DNA of 11,853 bases, taken from assembly GCA_029933395.1 (NCBI GenBank), contig JAOZOG010000015.1, forward strand, positions 1-11,853. Reading direction: 5' to 3'. This DNA is from Sulfurovaceae bacterium (GTDB lineage Bacteria; Campylobacterota; Campylobacteria; Campylobacterales; Sulfurovaceae). The position numbers were made by a program, and so were the translations under genes. Below, in pieces: positions 1 to 5,639 of this stretch (position 1 is its first letter; each line of letters begins with the position of its first letter). The notes beneath the pieces are model-generated. The model saw only the letters and a list, made by a program, of their open reading frames with translations. It was not told the DNA's origin and did not search any database.

Positions 1-383
1 ATGTCATTGAGTAAAAAATTGGCCGCAGAGTTTATCGGCACCTTTTGGTTGGTTTTGGGAGGGTGTGGTTATATGGCCTGACTGCCGTGATCATCACTGA
101 AGTGGTGATGACCTTTATGTTTCTCTTCATCATTTTGGGTTCCATCAGCAAAAATGCCCTGGCAGGTTTTGCGGGCATCGCAATCGGTTTGGGATTGACA
201 TTGATCCATCTCATCTCCATCCCGGTTTCCAATACCTCTGTCAACCCGGCCAGAAGTACGGCAGCTGCACTCTTTGCCGATACGGCAGTGATGAGTCAGT
301 TATGGGTCTTTTGGGCAGCACCGATCGTGGGAGGCGTTTTGGCGGGACTTGTCTGGAGATGGTTTGAGGCGGACGAGACATAG
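1..383 (+). pseudogene. aqpZ: aquaporin Z (MIP family), internally deleted and frameshifted
   Basis: The first 23 codons read as the classic AqpZ N-terminus (KLAAEFIGTFWLVLGGCG), then the frame hits TGA at 79-81. From about position 70 the next-but-one frame continues as the C-terminal half of the same family: a transmembrane helix, the GLTLIHLISIPVSNTSVNPARS block with the second NPA motif, and the last helix ending at 383. Intact AqpZ is about 230 residues. Here roughly 100 residues, including the first NPA motif and several helices, are missing at a junction near 67-75, and the two halves are out of frame. A functional water channel is not possible as written. It is either a real deletion pseudogene or an assembly collapse. 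The TTG-initiated ORF starting at 45 is just the C-terminal remnant. No upstream sequence is available. Confidence 0.85.
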
Positions 384-422
384 GAGAGCTGCCTGTTTTT
401 CCTGTTTTTAAATAAATTGCAG

Positions 423-428
423 TACAAT
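423..428 (+). promoter_or_regulatory. candidate -10 box for the exported-protein gene
   Basis: TACAAT lies 48 bases before the ATG at 476, preceded by T-rich sequence and no clear -35 box, which is common in Campylobacterota. Just downstream is a small inverted repeat GTTTTC-ATAC-GAAAAC (435-450) that could be a 5' mRNA hairpin or an operator. CATAAT at 450-455 is an alternative -10. All of this is weak pattern evidence. Confidence 0.3.
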
Positions 429-475
429 ATGCCGGTTTTCATACGAAAACATAATACCTATCATAAGGACACAGA

Positions 476-829
476 ATGAAAAAATTGATTCTCATCTCCG
501 CTATTGCAGCGACAACACTTTTTGCCGATGCTTTGACGGATGTAGCCAAAAAAGCAGCGGTTGACCACGCAAAAAGCGAAGCGACCAAAGCGGTGACCGG
601 TGAAATCGACAAAGCTGTAGGCTCGACTGAAAAGAAGAGTGACGAGACAACTACAGAAAAAAAAGAGGATGCGAAAGCGGAGAAAAAGGACGAGGCTAAA
701 GAGGAAAATGCAGATGCCACTTCTTCCTTGAAAGATAAAGCGATCGATGTAGCGGCAGATCAGGCCAAAGCAAAAGCAGGCGTTGATAAAGGTATTGCCA
801 AAGAGGCGATCAAAGCGGTTGTAAAATAG
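476..829 (+). CDS. small exported Ala/Lys/Glu-rich protein of unknown function
   Basis: The 117-residue protein starts with an evident Sec signal peptide (MKKLILISAIAATTLFADA, cleavage probably after FADA or just before it). The mature part is almost all charged and Ala-rich helix-forming sequence, with a Lys/Glu/Asp/Thr-rich stretch around residues 50-85 flanked by DVAKKAAVDHAKSEA-like and DKAIDVAADQAKAKA-like segments. The two flanks resemble each other and may be an old duplication. It has no Cys or Trp and no catalytic motif. An AAGGA ribosome binding site sits 6 bases before the ATG. It is monocistronic, with a hairpin after the stop. Composition resembles LEA-like or extended periplasmic proteins, but that is similarity of style only and I do not recognise the family. 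Confidence 0.8.
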   Translation: MKKLILISAIAATTLFADALTDVAKKAAVDHAKSEATKAVTGEIDKAVGSTEKKSDETTTEKKEDAKAEKKDEAKEENADATSSLKDKAIDVAADQAKAKAGVDKGIAKEAIKAVVK

Positions 830-837
830 ATTCATTG

Positions 838-861
838 GGATGTTGTCTCTCGACAACATCC
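838..861 (+). terminator. hairpin terminator, possibly bidirectional
   Basis: A perfect 10-bp stem GGATGTTGTC / GACAACATCC closes a TCTC loop eight bases after the stop of the exported protein. No real T-run follows on either strand. It sits between two convergent genes (476-829 plus, 957-1781 minus) and could serve both. Confidence 0.6.
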
Positions 862-956
862 ACTACGATAATTATCCTCAAATATCATTACCTACTTATT
901 GTATTGTATGGTATTTTGATGTTGTGATGGCACAAGACCCTGCGAGATAGGATTCA

Positions 957-1781
957 CTACACCTTAAATTTTTCCAGATATCTCGCTACCGCATCCTCGT
1001 CATTGCTATGTGGCAGAACGATATCTGCCTTTTTCTTCACTTCATCCAATGCATTTTTGACCGCGATAGCGGTGCCGGCTTTGTCGAACATTCCCAGATC
1101 ATTGATGCTGTCGCCAAAAACAGTGAACTCTTTCGTGTCACGCTTCAGATAGTCGGCGACAGTCTGCAGGGCGTGGGCTTTGTCTCCTTCGGGGTGGAGA
1201 ATGGTCAAGAACCAGCCGTCAGAGTACTTTTCAGGTGAGAGTTTGTATTCGAGTTCGTTGCCAAAAGTATTACGAAGATGTTCTGTGAGGGGTTTGAGGA
1301 TCTTTTTCTCTGCGAAATAGACCAGTTTGAGATTCATCTCCATTGCGCGGATATTTTGGCATGCCTGCATTCTGGGGTCATTTTTGTAGTTTTTCAGGAC
1401 ATCGTTTTGATGGTAGTTGACGCTGTCAGGAAAGAGGAAGGCTTCGTTGAGGTCCCTGTCTTTGAGAGCAATGACGAAGGGCTGAATATCGAACTTTTTT
1501 CCCTCATCGATGACAGCATCTCCCAAATCTTTGCCAATGAGTTTGAGATCGATCAGCTCTTTGTCCGGTGTCACGACCATGCTGCCGTCCAACAAAATCA
1601 TTGGGGCTGCCAGGTGCAGTTTCGCCAGGAAGGTGTGTGTCTTGCTGAAACTCCGGGCTGTGGCGACGGAGAGGATTGCATCGTGGCTTACCCCATTCCA
1701 AACTTTTTCGCTGTAGGGGCTGATCGTTTGGTCGCTGCGCAGAAAGGTGTGGTCGAGGTCGGTGAGATAGATCGGTTTCAC
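957..1781 (-). CDS. HAD-superfamily hydrolase, subfamily IIB (Cof-like phosphatase)
   Basis: The 274-residue protein has all four HAD motifs: DLDHT at residues 8-12 (nucleophile Asp8, acid/base Asp10), Thr41 in SVATARS (motif II), Lys201 in PEGDKAHAL (motif III) and GDSIND at 223-228 (motif IV, Mg2+ binding). The long insert between motifs II and III is the C2B cap typical of Cof/YbiV-like sugar-phosphate and nucleotide phosphatases. The substrate cannot be told from sequence. It starts with GTG, overlapping the TGA of the upstream DHH gene as GTGA, so translation is probably coupled. It is the last gene of a three-gene minus-strand operon. The long plus-strand ORF within 1278-1823 is antisense shadow. 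Confidence 0.9.
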   Translation of the reverse strand: MKPIYLTDLDHTFLRSDQTISPYSEKVWNGVSHDAILSVATARSFSKTHTFLAKLHLAAPMILLDGSMVVTPDKELIDLKLIGKDLGDAVIDEGKKFDIQPFVIALKDRDLNEAFLFPDSVNYHQNDVLKNYKNDPRMQACQNIRAMEMNLKLVYFAEKKILKPLTEHLRNTFGNELEYKLSPEKYSDGWFLTILHPEGDKAHALQTVADYLKRDTKEFTVFGDSINDLGMFDKAGTAIAVKNALDEVKKKADIVLPHSNDEDAVARYLEKFKV

Positions 1782-2839
1782 GAGGCTGATCTGTCTCCGG
1801 AAGCGGTCTTCTCGTCGATGTAGTTCTGTATGAATGACCTGACATCGGCATAGACGAAGGAGTCTTTGTAGTTTTCGATTTTGCCGCCACTGGCATTGGG
1901 GTGTCCGCCGCCTTTACCGATCTCGGCTGCCATTTTGGAGACATCGAGTTTGTCGTTGGAGCGCAGGGAGAAGTGGCCGCGATAGTTGACATCCATATAG
2001 AAGTCATAGTCGGGGTTGGCCAGCAGGAAGGCATTGCCGATCAGTGAACTGCTGCCGACATTATAGCCCAGCAACCCCTTGTATCCACGATAATCGATCG
2101 TAAGCCGTGCTTTGTCCTGACTGAGCAGTTTTGTGACGTAGGCGGCGACCAGATTGTCTTTGGTATCGTTCTTCTCCGCGATAAAGAAAGCTTTTTTGCT
2201 GGGGTGCAGTGCATCGTCGAGGAGGATATTGCCCTCTTTTTTGGTAACGAGGGTGCGGGCTTTTTCGATGAGACTGAGCTTGAGTGCCCGGTCTTCTGCC
2301 GGGAAAAGGATACGGTTGATCTCTCTGGCGCCGGAGATCATCCCCAGGCAGACTTTGCCAAACTCGAAGTATTCATCATCGCTGAGCCAAATATCGATGG
2401 CATTAATCGCTTTGACGATATCCGCATACTTTTTTTCCTGATCGAAACCATAGTGTTCCTGCAGCCAGTCGTAAGTGATCCTGGTGGCGGATCGTTTGGT
2501 GTCGAGCAGGTACCAGGCAAATCGCTCCGCTACCTGTGCACCTGTCCCATGATGATCGAGGAGTTGGAGTTTGGCACCGATGCGGATCGCCTCCCTCTCG
2601 ATCCAGTTGGCCTCTTTGGTCGTAAGGTTGAGGTCGGTAACGAGGATCAGATACTCTTCCGCATCGCCATGTAAGTACTTGTCCTGCTCGATCTTTTTGA
2701 CGATCTCTTCGAGACGGGCTTTGACTTCGGGGCCATAGTTGGCATTGTAGCACTCGATGGCATCGAAATATCGTGTCGTGAGGTATTGACAGCCGTAACC
2801 GTCCAGGTCGATATGGGAGAGGTGGTAAACACGTTGCAT
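1778..2839 (-). CDS. DHH/DHHA1 family phosphoesterase (NrnB-like oligonucleotide phosphodiesterase)
   Basis: The 353-residue protein has the N-terminal DHH domain metal motifs: HIDLDG (His9, Asp11, Asp13), Asp69 in VTDLNL, DHH at 95-97 and Asp149 in AIDIW. The C-terminal DHHA1 domain has the glycine-rich substrate loop GKGGGHPNASGGK at 308-320. Known relatives (NrnA/NrnB, GdpP, RecJ) hydrolyse phosphodiester bonds with Mn2+. The stand-alone two-domain form without membrane or GGDEF parts points to a cytosolic nanoRNase or cyclic-dinucleotide/pNpN hydrolase. The exact substrate is inference. Its ATG overlaps the stop of the upstream regulator by one base (TAATG), and its stop overlaps the HAD start, so the three proteins are likely made in fixed proportion. 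Confidence 0.9.
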   Translation of the reverse strand: MQRVYHLSHIDLDGYGCQYLTTRYFDAIECYNANYGPEVKARLEEIVKKIEQDKYLHGDAEEYLILVTDLNLTTKEANWIEREAIRIGAKLQLLDHHGTGAQVAERFAWYLLDTKRSATRITYDWLQEHYGFDQEKKYADIVKAINAIDIWLSDDEYFEFGKVCLGMISGAREINRILFPAEDRALKLSLIEKARTLVTKKEGNILLDDALHPSKKAFFIAEKNDTKDNLVAAYVTKLLSQDKARLTIDYRGYKGLLGYNVGSSSLIGNAFLLANPDYDFYMDVNYRGHFSLRSNDKLDVSKMAAEIGKGGGHPNASGGKIENYKDSFVYADVRSFIQNYIDEKTASGDRSAS

Positions 2840-3237
2840 TAGAGGATATCCTTGAGAGAGAGATCTTTGAGAAAGTCATCAATTTTACCCTGAAAACGGT
2901 GCAAAAAAGGAGAGATGGAACAAGAACCGATCGCACCGTTGGGGCAGGAGTCGATATATTGTGAGCAGTCGAGCACGGCGGGGGGCTTGCCTTCTGCCGC
3001 TACGATCACGCTGTAGAGTGTGATGTCCCCCAGATCTCTGGCGAGAAGAAAACCGCCGTGGGCACCCTTTCTCGATTCGAGGATCCCCTCTTTTGCCAAA
3101 CTCTGCATAATTTTGGCAAGAAAACTTTTGGGTATATTGAGTTCATTTGCGAGAAGCTCTGCCCCTACCGGTTTGTCGGCTTTGCGTATCGTATCGAGCG
3201 AGAGCAGTGCATATTCGCTGGCGCGTGTGAGTAACAT
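2839..3237 (-). CDS. Rrf2 family transcriptional regulator (IscR/NsrR-like)
   Basis: The protein opens with the typical Rrf2 winged-helix start MLLTRASEYALL and continues through the recognition region (LANELNIPKSFLAKIMQSLAKEGILESRKGAHGGFLLAR). Three cysteines follow in the Rrf2 sensory position, spaced C-x6-C-x7-C (DC..SC..SC). Together with a nearby His this matches ligands for an Fe-S cluster in IscR/NsrR/RirA proteins, although the spacing is wider than in E. coli IscR. I choose the second ATG (3237) because AAGGA at 3243-3247 sits 5 bases from it. An upstream ATG at 3243 overlaps that ribosome binding site and would add only two residues. First gene of the Rrf2-DHH-HAD operon, so it probably autoregulates. 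The sensed signal (NO, O2 or Fe-S status) is not determinable. Confidence 0.9.
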   Translation of the reverse strand: MLLTRASEYALLSLDTIRKADKPVGAELLANELNIPKSFLAKIMQSLAKEGILESRKGAHGGFLLARDLGDITLYSVIVAAEGKPPAVLDCSQYIDSCPNGAIGSCSISPFLHRFQGKIDDFLKDLSLKDIL

Positions 3238-3260
3238 TGTCATCCTTGCATATAATTAGG

Positions 3261-3290
3261 ATAATATTACTCTTAATTAATTAAAATAAG
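3261..3290 (-). promoter_or_regulatory. candidate promoter/operator of the Rrf2 operon
   Basis: On the minus strand a TATTAT -10 candidate (3261-3266) would start transcription about 17 bases before the regulator ATG. Just upstream of it is CTTA-N11-TAAG (3272-3290), centred on the perfect palindrome TTAATTAATTAA (3273-3284), placed where an Rrf2 protein could block RNA polymerase. The background is very AT-rich, so chance is a real possibility. Confidence 0.35.
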
Positions 3291-3332
3291 TTTATACCGC
3301 TGTTGGTTTAGCACATATTTATCTTTTTATGG

Positions 3333-3338
3333 TACTAT
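3333..3338 (+). promoter_or_regulatory. candidate -10 box of rpsO
   Basis: TACTAT follows a T-rich stretch (ATTTATCTTTTTATGG) and lies about 76 bases before the rpsO ATG. No convincing -35 hexamer is seen at the right distance. Confidence 0.4.
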
Positions 3339-3357
3339 GCGAGTCCAATTCCAATCA

Positions 3358-3410
3358 GGCATTTAAACATTTGCCGGTATTGAGAAAAATTTAATTACCG
3401 ATCAGGAGGT
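3358..3410 (+). promoter_or_regulatory. structured rpsO leader with strong ribosome binding site
   Basis: Two small stems can form one after the other: GGCA (3358-3361) with TGCC (3372-3375), and CGGTA (3375-3379) with TACCG (3396-3400), the second ending four bases before AGGAGGT (3404-3410). S15 represses its own synthesis in several bacteria by binding leader structures near the ribosome binding site. This leader could do so, but the fold is only proposed here. Confidence 0.4.
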
Positions 3411-3414
3411 CACT

Positions 3415-3684
3415 ATGGCTTTGGATAAGGCGAAAAAGCAAGAGATCATTGCAAAATACTCAAGAGGCGAGAACGATACCGGTTCTACAGAAGTGCAGGT
3501 AGCCCTGCTGACAGAGAGAATCAAATATTTGACAGATCATCTCCAGACAAACAAGAAAGACCACTCTTCAAGACTGGGTCTTTTGAAGCTTGTCGGACAG
3601 AGAAGAAGGCTGATGAGATATCTCAGAAAAGTTGATTTTGCACGCTATACAGCGATCAAAGAGGATCTTGGCATCAGAAACTGA
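3415..3684 (+). CDS. rpsO: 30S ribosomal protein S15
   Basis: Full-length 89-residue S15 with the family signatures: ENDTGSTEVQVALLTERI, the DHSSRLGLLKLVGQRRRLMRYLR helix that binds 16S rRNA, and a C-terminus ending DLGIRN. S15 is a primary binder of the central domain of 16S rRNA and contributes to the 30S-50S bridge. AGGAGG sits 5 bases before the ATG. It is monocistronic, divergent from the Rrf2 operon and followed by a hairpin terminator. Confidence 0.98.
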   Translation: MALDKAKKQEIIAKYSRGENDTGSTEVQVALLTERIKYLTDHLQTNKKDHSSRLGLLKLVGQRRRLMRYLRKVDFARYTAIKEDLGIRN

Positions 3685-3692
3685 TCCTTCCG

Positions 3693-3715
3693 GATTGCCC
3701 TCGGGCGATCTTCCA
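3693..3715 (+). terminator. rpsO terminator
   Basis: GATTGCC (3693-3699) pairs with GGCGATC (3704-3710), with one G-T wobble, around a CTCG loop nine bases after the rpsO stop. It is followed by a modestly T-rich tail (TTCCATATCT). Confidence 0.6.
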
Positions 3716-3763
3716 TATCTACACACCTCACCTCTATATCCCCTTTCATTTTATTAATATGTT

Positions 3764-3791
3764 TTGATATTAACGAGAACTATGTTACACT
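3764..3791 (+). promoter_or_regulatory. promoter of the lipoprotein gene
   Basis: TTGATA (3764-3769) and TACACT (3786-3791) are separated by 16 bases, a reasonable sigma-70 promoter about 30 bases before the ATG at 3821. The ribosome binding site AGGAG (3809-3813) is 7 bases before the ATG. Confidence 0.55.
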
Positions 3792-3820
3792 GATACTGAA
3801 ATCTTTTTAGGAGTTTTGCG

Positions 3821-4702
3821 ATGTTTTTAAGTTATTTCAGGAAAAGTGCCGTAATGGCACTGGGTGCAGGAATTGTGAGTTTGGTGATGGTAGGCTGTGG
3901 AACGGATGGTGCGTCCGATGTCGGCAATGTACCGCCCCCTTCGACAAGTGAGAAAGTAACGATCACGGCAGCCAATGCCGATAAAGTTTTGGCATCGACG
4001 GTAGGCGGGGTAGGAAAAATCGCCGGCATGATCGATGATATCATGGATAAATTACCTGGTCTGAGCAAGAGCGGGACAAGCTATGCGGTGGCATCATCAG
4101 GCGAATCATTGTCGGTTCCCGGAAAAATTTCTCTCTCACTGGCATCGAGAGATTGTGCCGATGGCGGTAATGTCGAGGTAGGCTTCGATGGTTCAGTCGA
4201 ATTCAATAATTGTCAAGAGAGGGGTGTCATCCTTGACGGTACCGGTATCGTTTCTATCAGCAGCAGCAGCAAGTATGATATCCAGTTTACCAATCTTACT
4301 GCTACATTCAGTACCGGTACGCTGTTCCTCAGTGATGCCGGCGCCAGTGTCGATGGAGGCAACTTCACTTTTAAGATCGAAACAGGTAATGCTGTAGTTC
4401 AGGGAATCGGCATTGATGTGAAAAACTTCACGATCACCAGAGATGCTTCCGGAACGATCGTAACCGGTTCTATCAAAACTGCCTGTATGGGCGGATGGGC
4501 CGATGTAACGACTGCCGTGCCTTTGAGATACAATGCCAACAAGGTATTGACCGGTGGTGTACTCGTTGTCAGTGGTAATGCATCGGAGATGCGCATCGCT
4601 GTCAATGCGGATGGCAGTATCGATGTGACACTTAATGGGCCGCATTATGCGTCCTACCCTTCAGCTTCTGACCTTCCTCAATACAACGCCGTCTGCCCAT
4701 AA
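3821..4702 (+). CDS. predicted lipoprotein of unknown function
   Basis: The 293-residue protein has a basic N-terminus (FRKSA), a hydrophobic stretch and a lipobox ending VMVGC with the lipid-attachment Cys at 26; Met at -3 is slightly atypical. A short Pro/Ser-rich linker follows (PPPSTSEK). The rest is Gly/Ser/Thr/Val-rich with alternating hydrophobic residues typical of beta-sheet. Four further cysteines (112, 131, 222, 292) could form two disulfides in the periplasm. No catalytic motif or known domain is recognised. The residue after the lipid Cys is Gly, not Asp, so outer-membrane transport is plausible. It stands alone between terminator-like hairpins, with its own promoter. Confidence 0.85.
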   Translation: MFLSYFRKSAVMALGAGIVSLVMVGCGTDGASDVGNVPPPSTSEKVTITAANADKVLASTVGGVGKIAGMIDDIMDKLPGLSKSGTSYAVASSGESLSVPGKISLSLASRDCADGGNVEVGFDGSVEFNNCQERGVILDGTGIVSISSSSKYDIQFTNLTATFSTGTLFLSDAGASVDGGNFTFKIETGNAVVQGIGIDVKNFTITRDASGTIVTGSIKTACMGGWADVTTAVPLRYNANKVLTGGVLVVSGNASEMRIAVNADGSIDVTLNGPHYASYPSASDLPQYNAVCP

Positions 4703-4706
4703 CGGC
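4688..4706 (+). terminator. weak hairpin at the end of the lipoprotein gene
   Basis: GCCGT (4688-4692) pairs with ACGGC (4702-4706) across a nine-base loop overlapping the stop codon. CAAC/GTTG can extend the stem across a three-base bulge. No T-run follows, so this is a tentative call. Confidence 0.3.
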
Positions 4707-4892
4707 ATTGTTGAAACTCTGTTCCTTCTGTTGGGGGACGGGGTAATGTTCATTTTGTATTCCTGTCAAGACCTACTGCTCTATATCAATGTATATCCTT
4801 CGAACAAGTCCATAGTTTTTTTGTGAGAAACCTACCTCCCCAATTATCTGAAAAAATCTATTGCGCATCTATATTAAAAATAATATCAATAT

Positions 4893-4915
4893 ACTTTAGT
4901 CAAGTACGCTAAAGT
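4893..4915. promoter_or_regulatory. operator-like inverted repeat upstream of grpE
   Basis: ACTTTAG-N9-CTAAAGT forms two perfect 7-bp arms about 29 bases upstream of the grpE -35 box. The N9 spacing is that of a CIRCE element, but the arm sequence does not match CIRCE (TTAGCACTC). It may bind an unidentified regulator or be a second, diverged heat-shock site. Confidence 0.45.
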
Positions 4916-4942
4916 TAATTTTCTAAAATTATTGAATTAAGA

Positions 4943-4963
4943 CTTGACAAAGTGGCACTCAAT
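4943..4963. promoter_or_regulatory. HAIR-like element (putative HspR operator)
   Basis: CTTGACA-N7-ACTCAAT matches the HspR binding consensus CTTGAGT-N7-ACTCAAG at 5 of 7 and 6 of 7 positions with exactly the right spacing. It overlaps the grpE -35 box, the position expected for repression. HspR controls chaperone genes through HAIR sites in Helicobacter and Campylobacter. No hspR gene is in this window, so the link is inference from the site alone. Confidence 0.6.
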
Positions 4964-4973
4964 GTTGTATAAT
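4944..4973 (+). promoter_or_regulatory. sigma-70 promoter of grpE-dnaK
   Basis: Perfect TTGACA (4944-4949) and TATAAT (4968-4973) hexamers with an 18-base spacer, the strongest promoter match in the window. It predicts transcription starting near 4980 and a leader of about 60 bases. Confidence 0.85.
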
Positions 4974-5038
4974 GCGCCCAAGCATTTAAAAAGGTTAACT
5001 GTAAAATGCAATTTGAGAGGGAAAAAGGAGGTTTCTTG

Positions 5039-5605
5039 ATGAGCGACAAGCAACAAGAAGAAGAGCTTTCCGGAGAGAAAGTGGGCGAGCAGCCGACTGA
5101 CTCTGAGGGAGGAGAGGGCGATAAGTCTCAGAATGATCTGTCGAGCAGATTGGAAGAGATGGAGCAAGAGATCGCTGAGTGGAAAGATAAATATCTAAGA
5201 GCGCATGCGGATTTTGAAAATACCAAAAAGCGCCTGGAGAAAGATAAGTCCACTGCAGTCTCTTATGCCAACGAAAGTTTTGCGATGGATATCCTGGCAG
5301 TTCTTGACTCGTTCGAGCAGGCGCTGGCTTCGATAGAGGGTGCAGACGAGGCAAATGCTTCCGAGGTACTCGAAAAGATGAAAGAAGGCGTCTACCTCAC
5401 ATACGAACAGCTCAAGAAGGTATTGGAAAAGAACTATATCAAAGAGATCAGTTGCGAAGGTACATTCGACCCGAATCTTCATCAGGCAGTGATGCAGGTC
5501 GAGAGTGATGAGCATGAGAGTGGACAGATCGTACAAACCCTGCAGAAAGGCTATACGATCAAAGACAGAGTGCTGAGACCATCTATGGTAAGCACCAGTA
5601 AATAA
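5039..5605 (+). CDS. grpE: GrpE, nucleotide exchange factor of DnaK
   Basis: The 188-residue protein has the GrpE layout: an acidic disordered N-terminus (1-35), a long coiled-coil dimerisation helix (about 36-100) with the signature KYLRAHADFENTKKR, and a C-terminal beta domain with GTFDPNLHQAVMQVES and the ending KGYTIKDRVLRPSMV that touches the DnaK ATPase domain. It speeds ADP release from DnaK and acts as a thermosensor. I choose 5039 because AAGGAGG (5025-5031) lies 7 bases upstream and MSDK fits the family. The in-frame ATG at 5006 would add 11 residues and bury that ribosome binding site inside the gene. It is followed 34 bases later by dnaK, in one operon under the HAIR-like promoter. 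Unusually, hrcA is absent upstream. Confidence 0.95.
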   Translation: MSDKQQEEELSGEKVGEQPTDSEGGEGDKSQNDLSSRLEEMEQEIAEWKDKYLRAHADFENTKKRLEKDKSTAVSYANESFAMDILAVLDSFEQALASIEGADEANASEVLEKMKEGVYLTYEQLKKVLEKNYIKEISCEGTFDPNLHQAVMQVESDEHESGQIVQTLQKGYTIKDRVLRPSMVSTSK

Positions 5606-5639
5606 AAAATAATTAAAAAAAACAAAAAAAGGATAAAAA

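Larger units (their letters stand above)
4707..5038. other. intergenic region upstream of grpE (regulatory)
   Basis: No convincing gene lies in this roughly 330-base stretch. From about 4840 it becomes very AT-rich and holds an inverted repeat ATATTA-AAAA-TAATAT (4871-4886), a second operator-like repeat (4893-4915) and the grpE promoter (4944-4973). The short ORF reading to 4826 has no ribosome binding site and overlaps the lipoprotein end. No hrcA gene or remnant is recognisable. Confidence 0.7.

Noticed and set aside
45..383. Independent short TTG-started membrane protein
   Set aside because: It is the C-terminal half of AqpZ, and its first residues are an out-of-frame reading of the AqpZ N-terminus.
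461..859. Minus-strand ORFs opposite the exported protein gene (439-720 and 461-859)
   Set aside because: They are antisense shadows of a low-complexity plus-strand gene that has a signal peptide and ribosome binding site. They would also run through the terminator hairpin.
1278..1823. 181-codon plus-strand ORF within the HAD gene
   Set aside because: The minus strand carries all four HAD motifs with coupled start; the plus-strand product has no family features.
4952..4960. CIRCE element (HrcA operator) at the grpE promoter
   Set aside because: Only one half, GTGGCACTC, resembles TTAGCACTC; no matching inverted half lies nine bases away, whereas the HAIR pattern fits both halves.
5006..5038. 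Earlier in-frame ATG for grpE
   Set aside because: It would place the ideal AAGGAGG inside the coding region; the ATG at 5039 has correct spacing and a family-like N-terminus.
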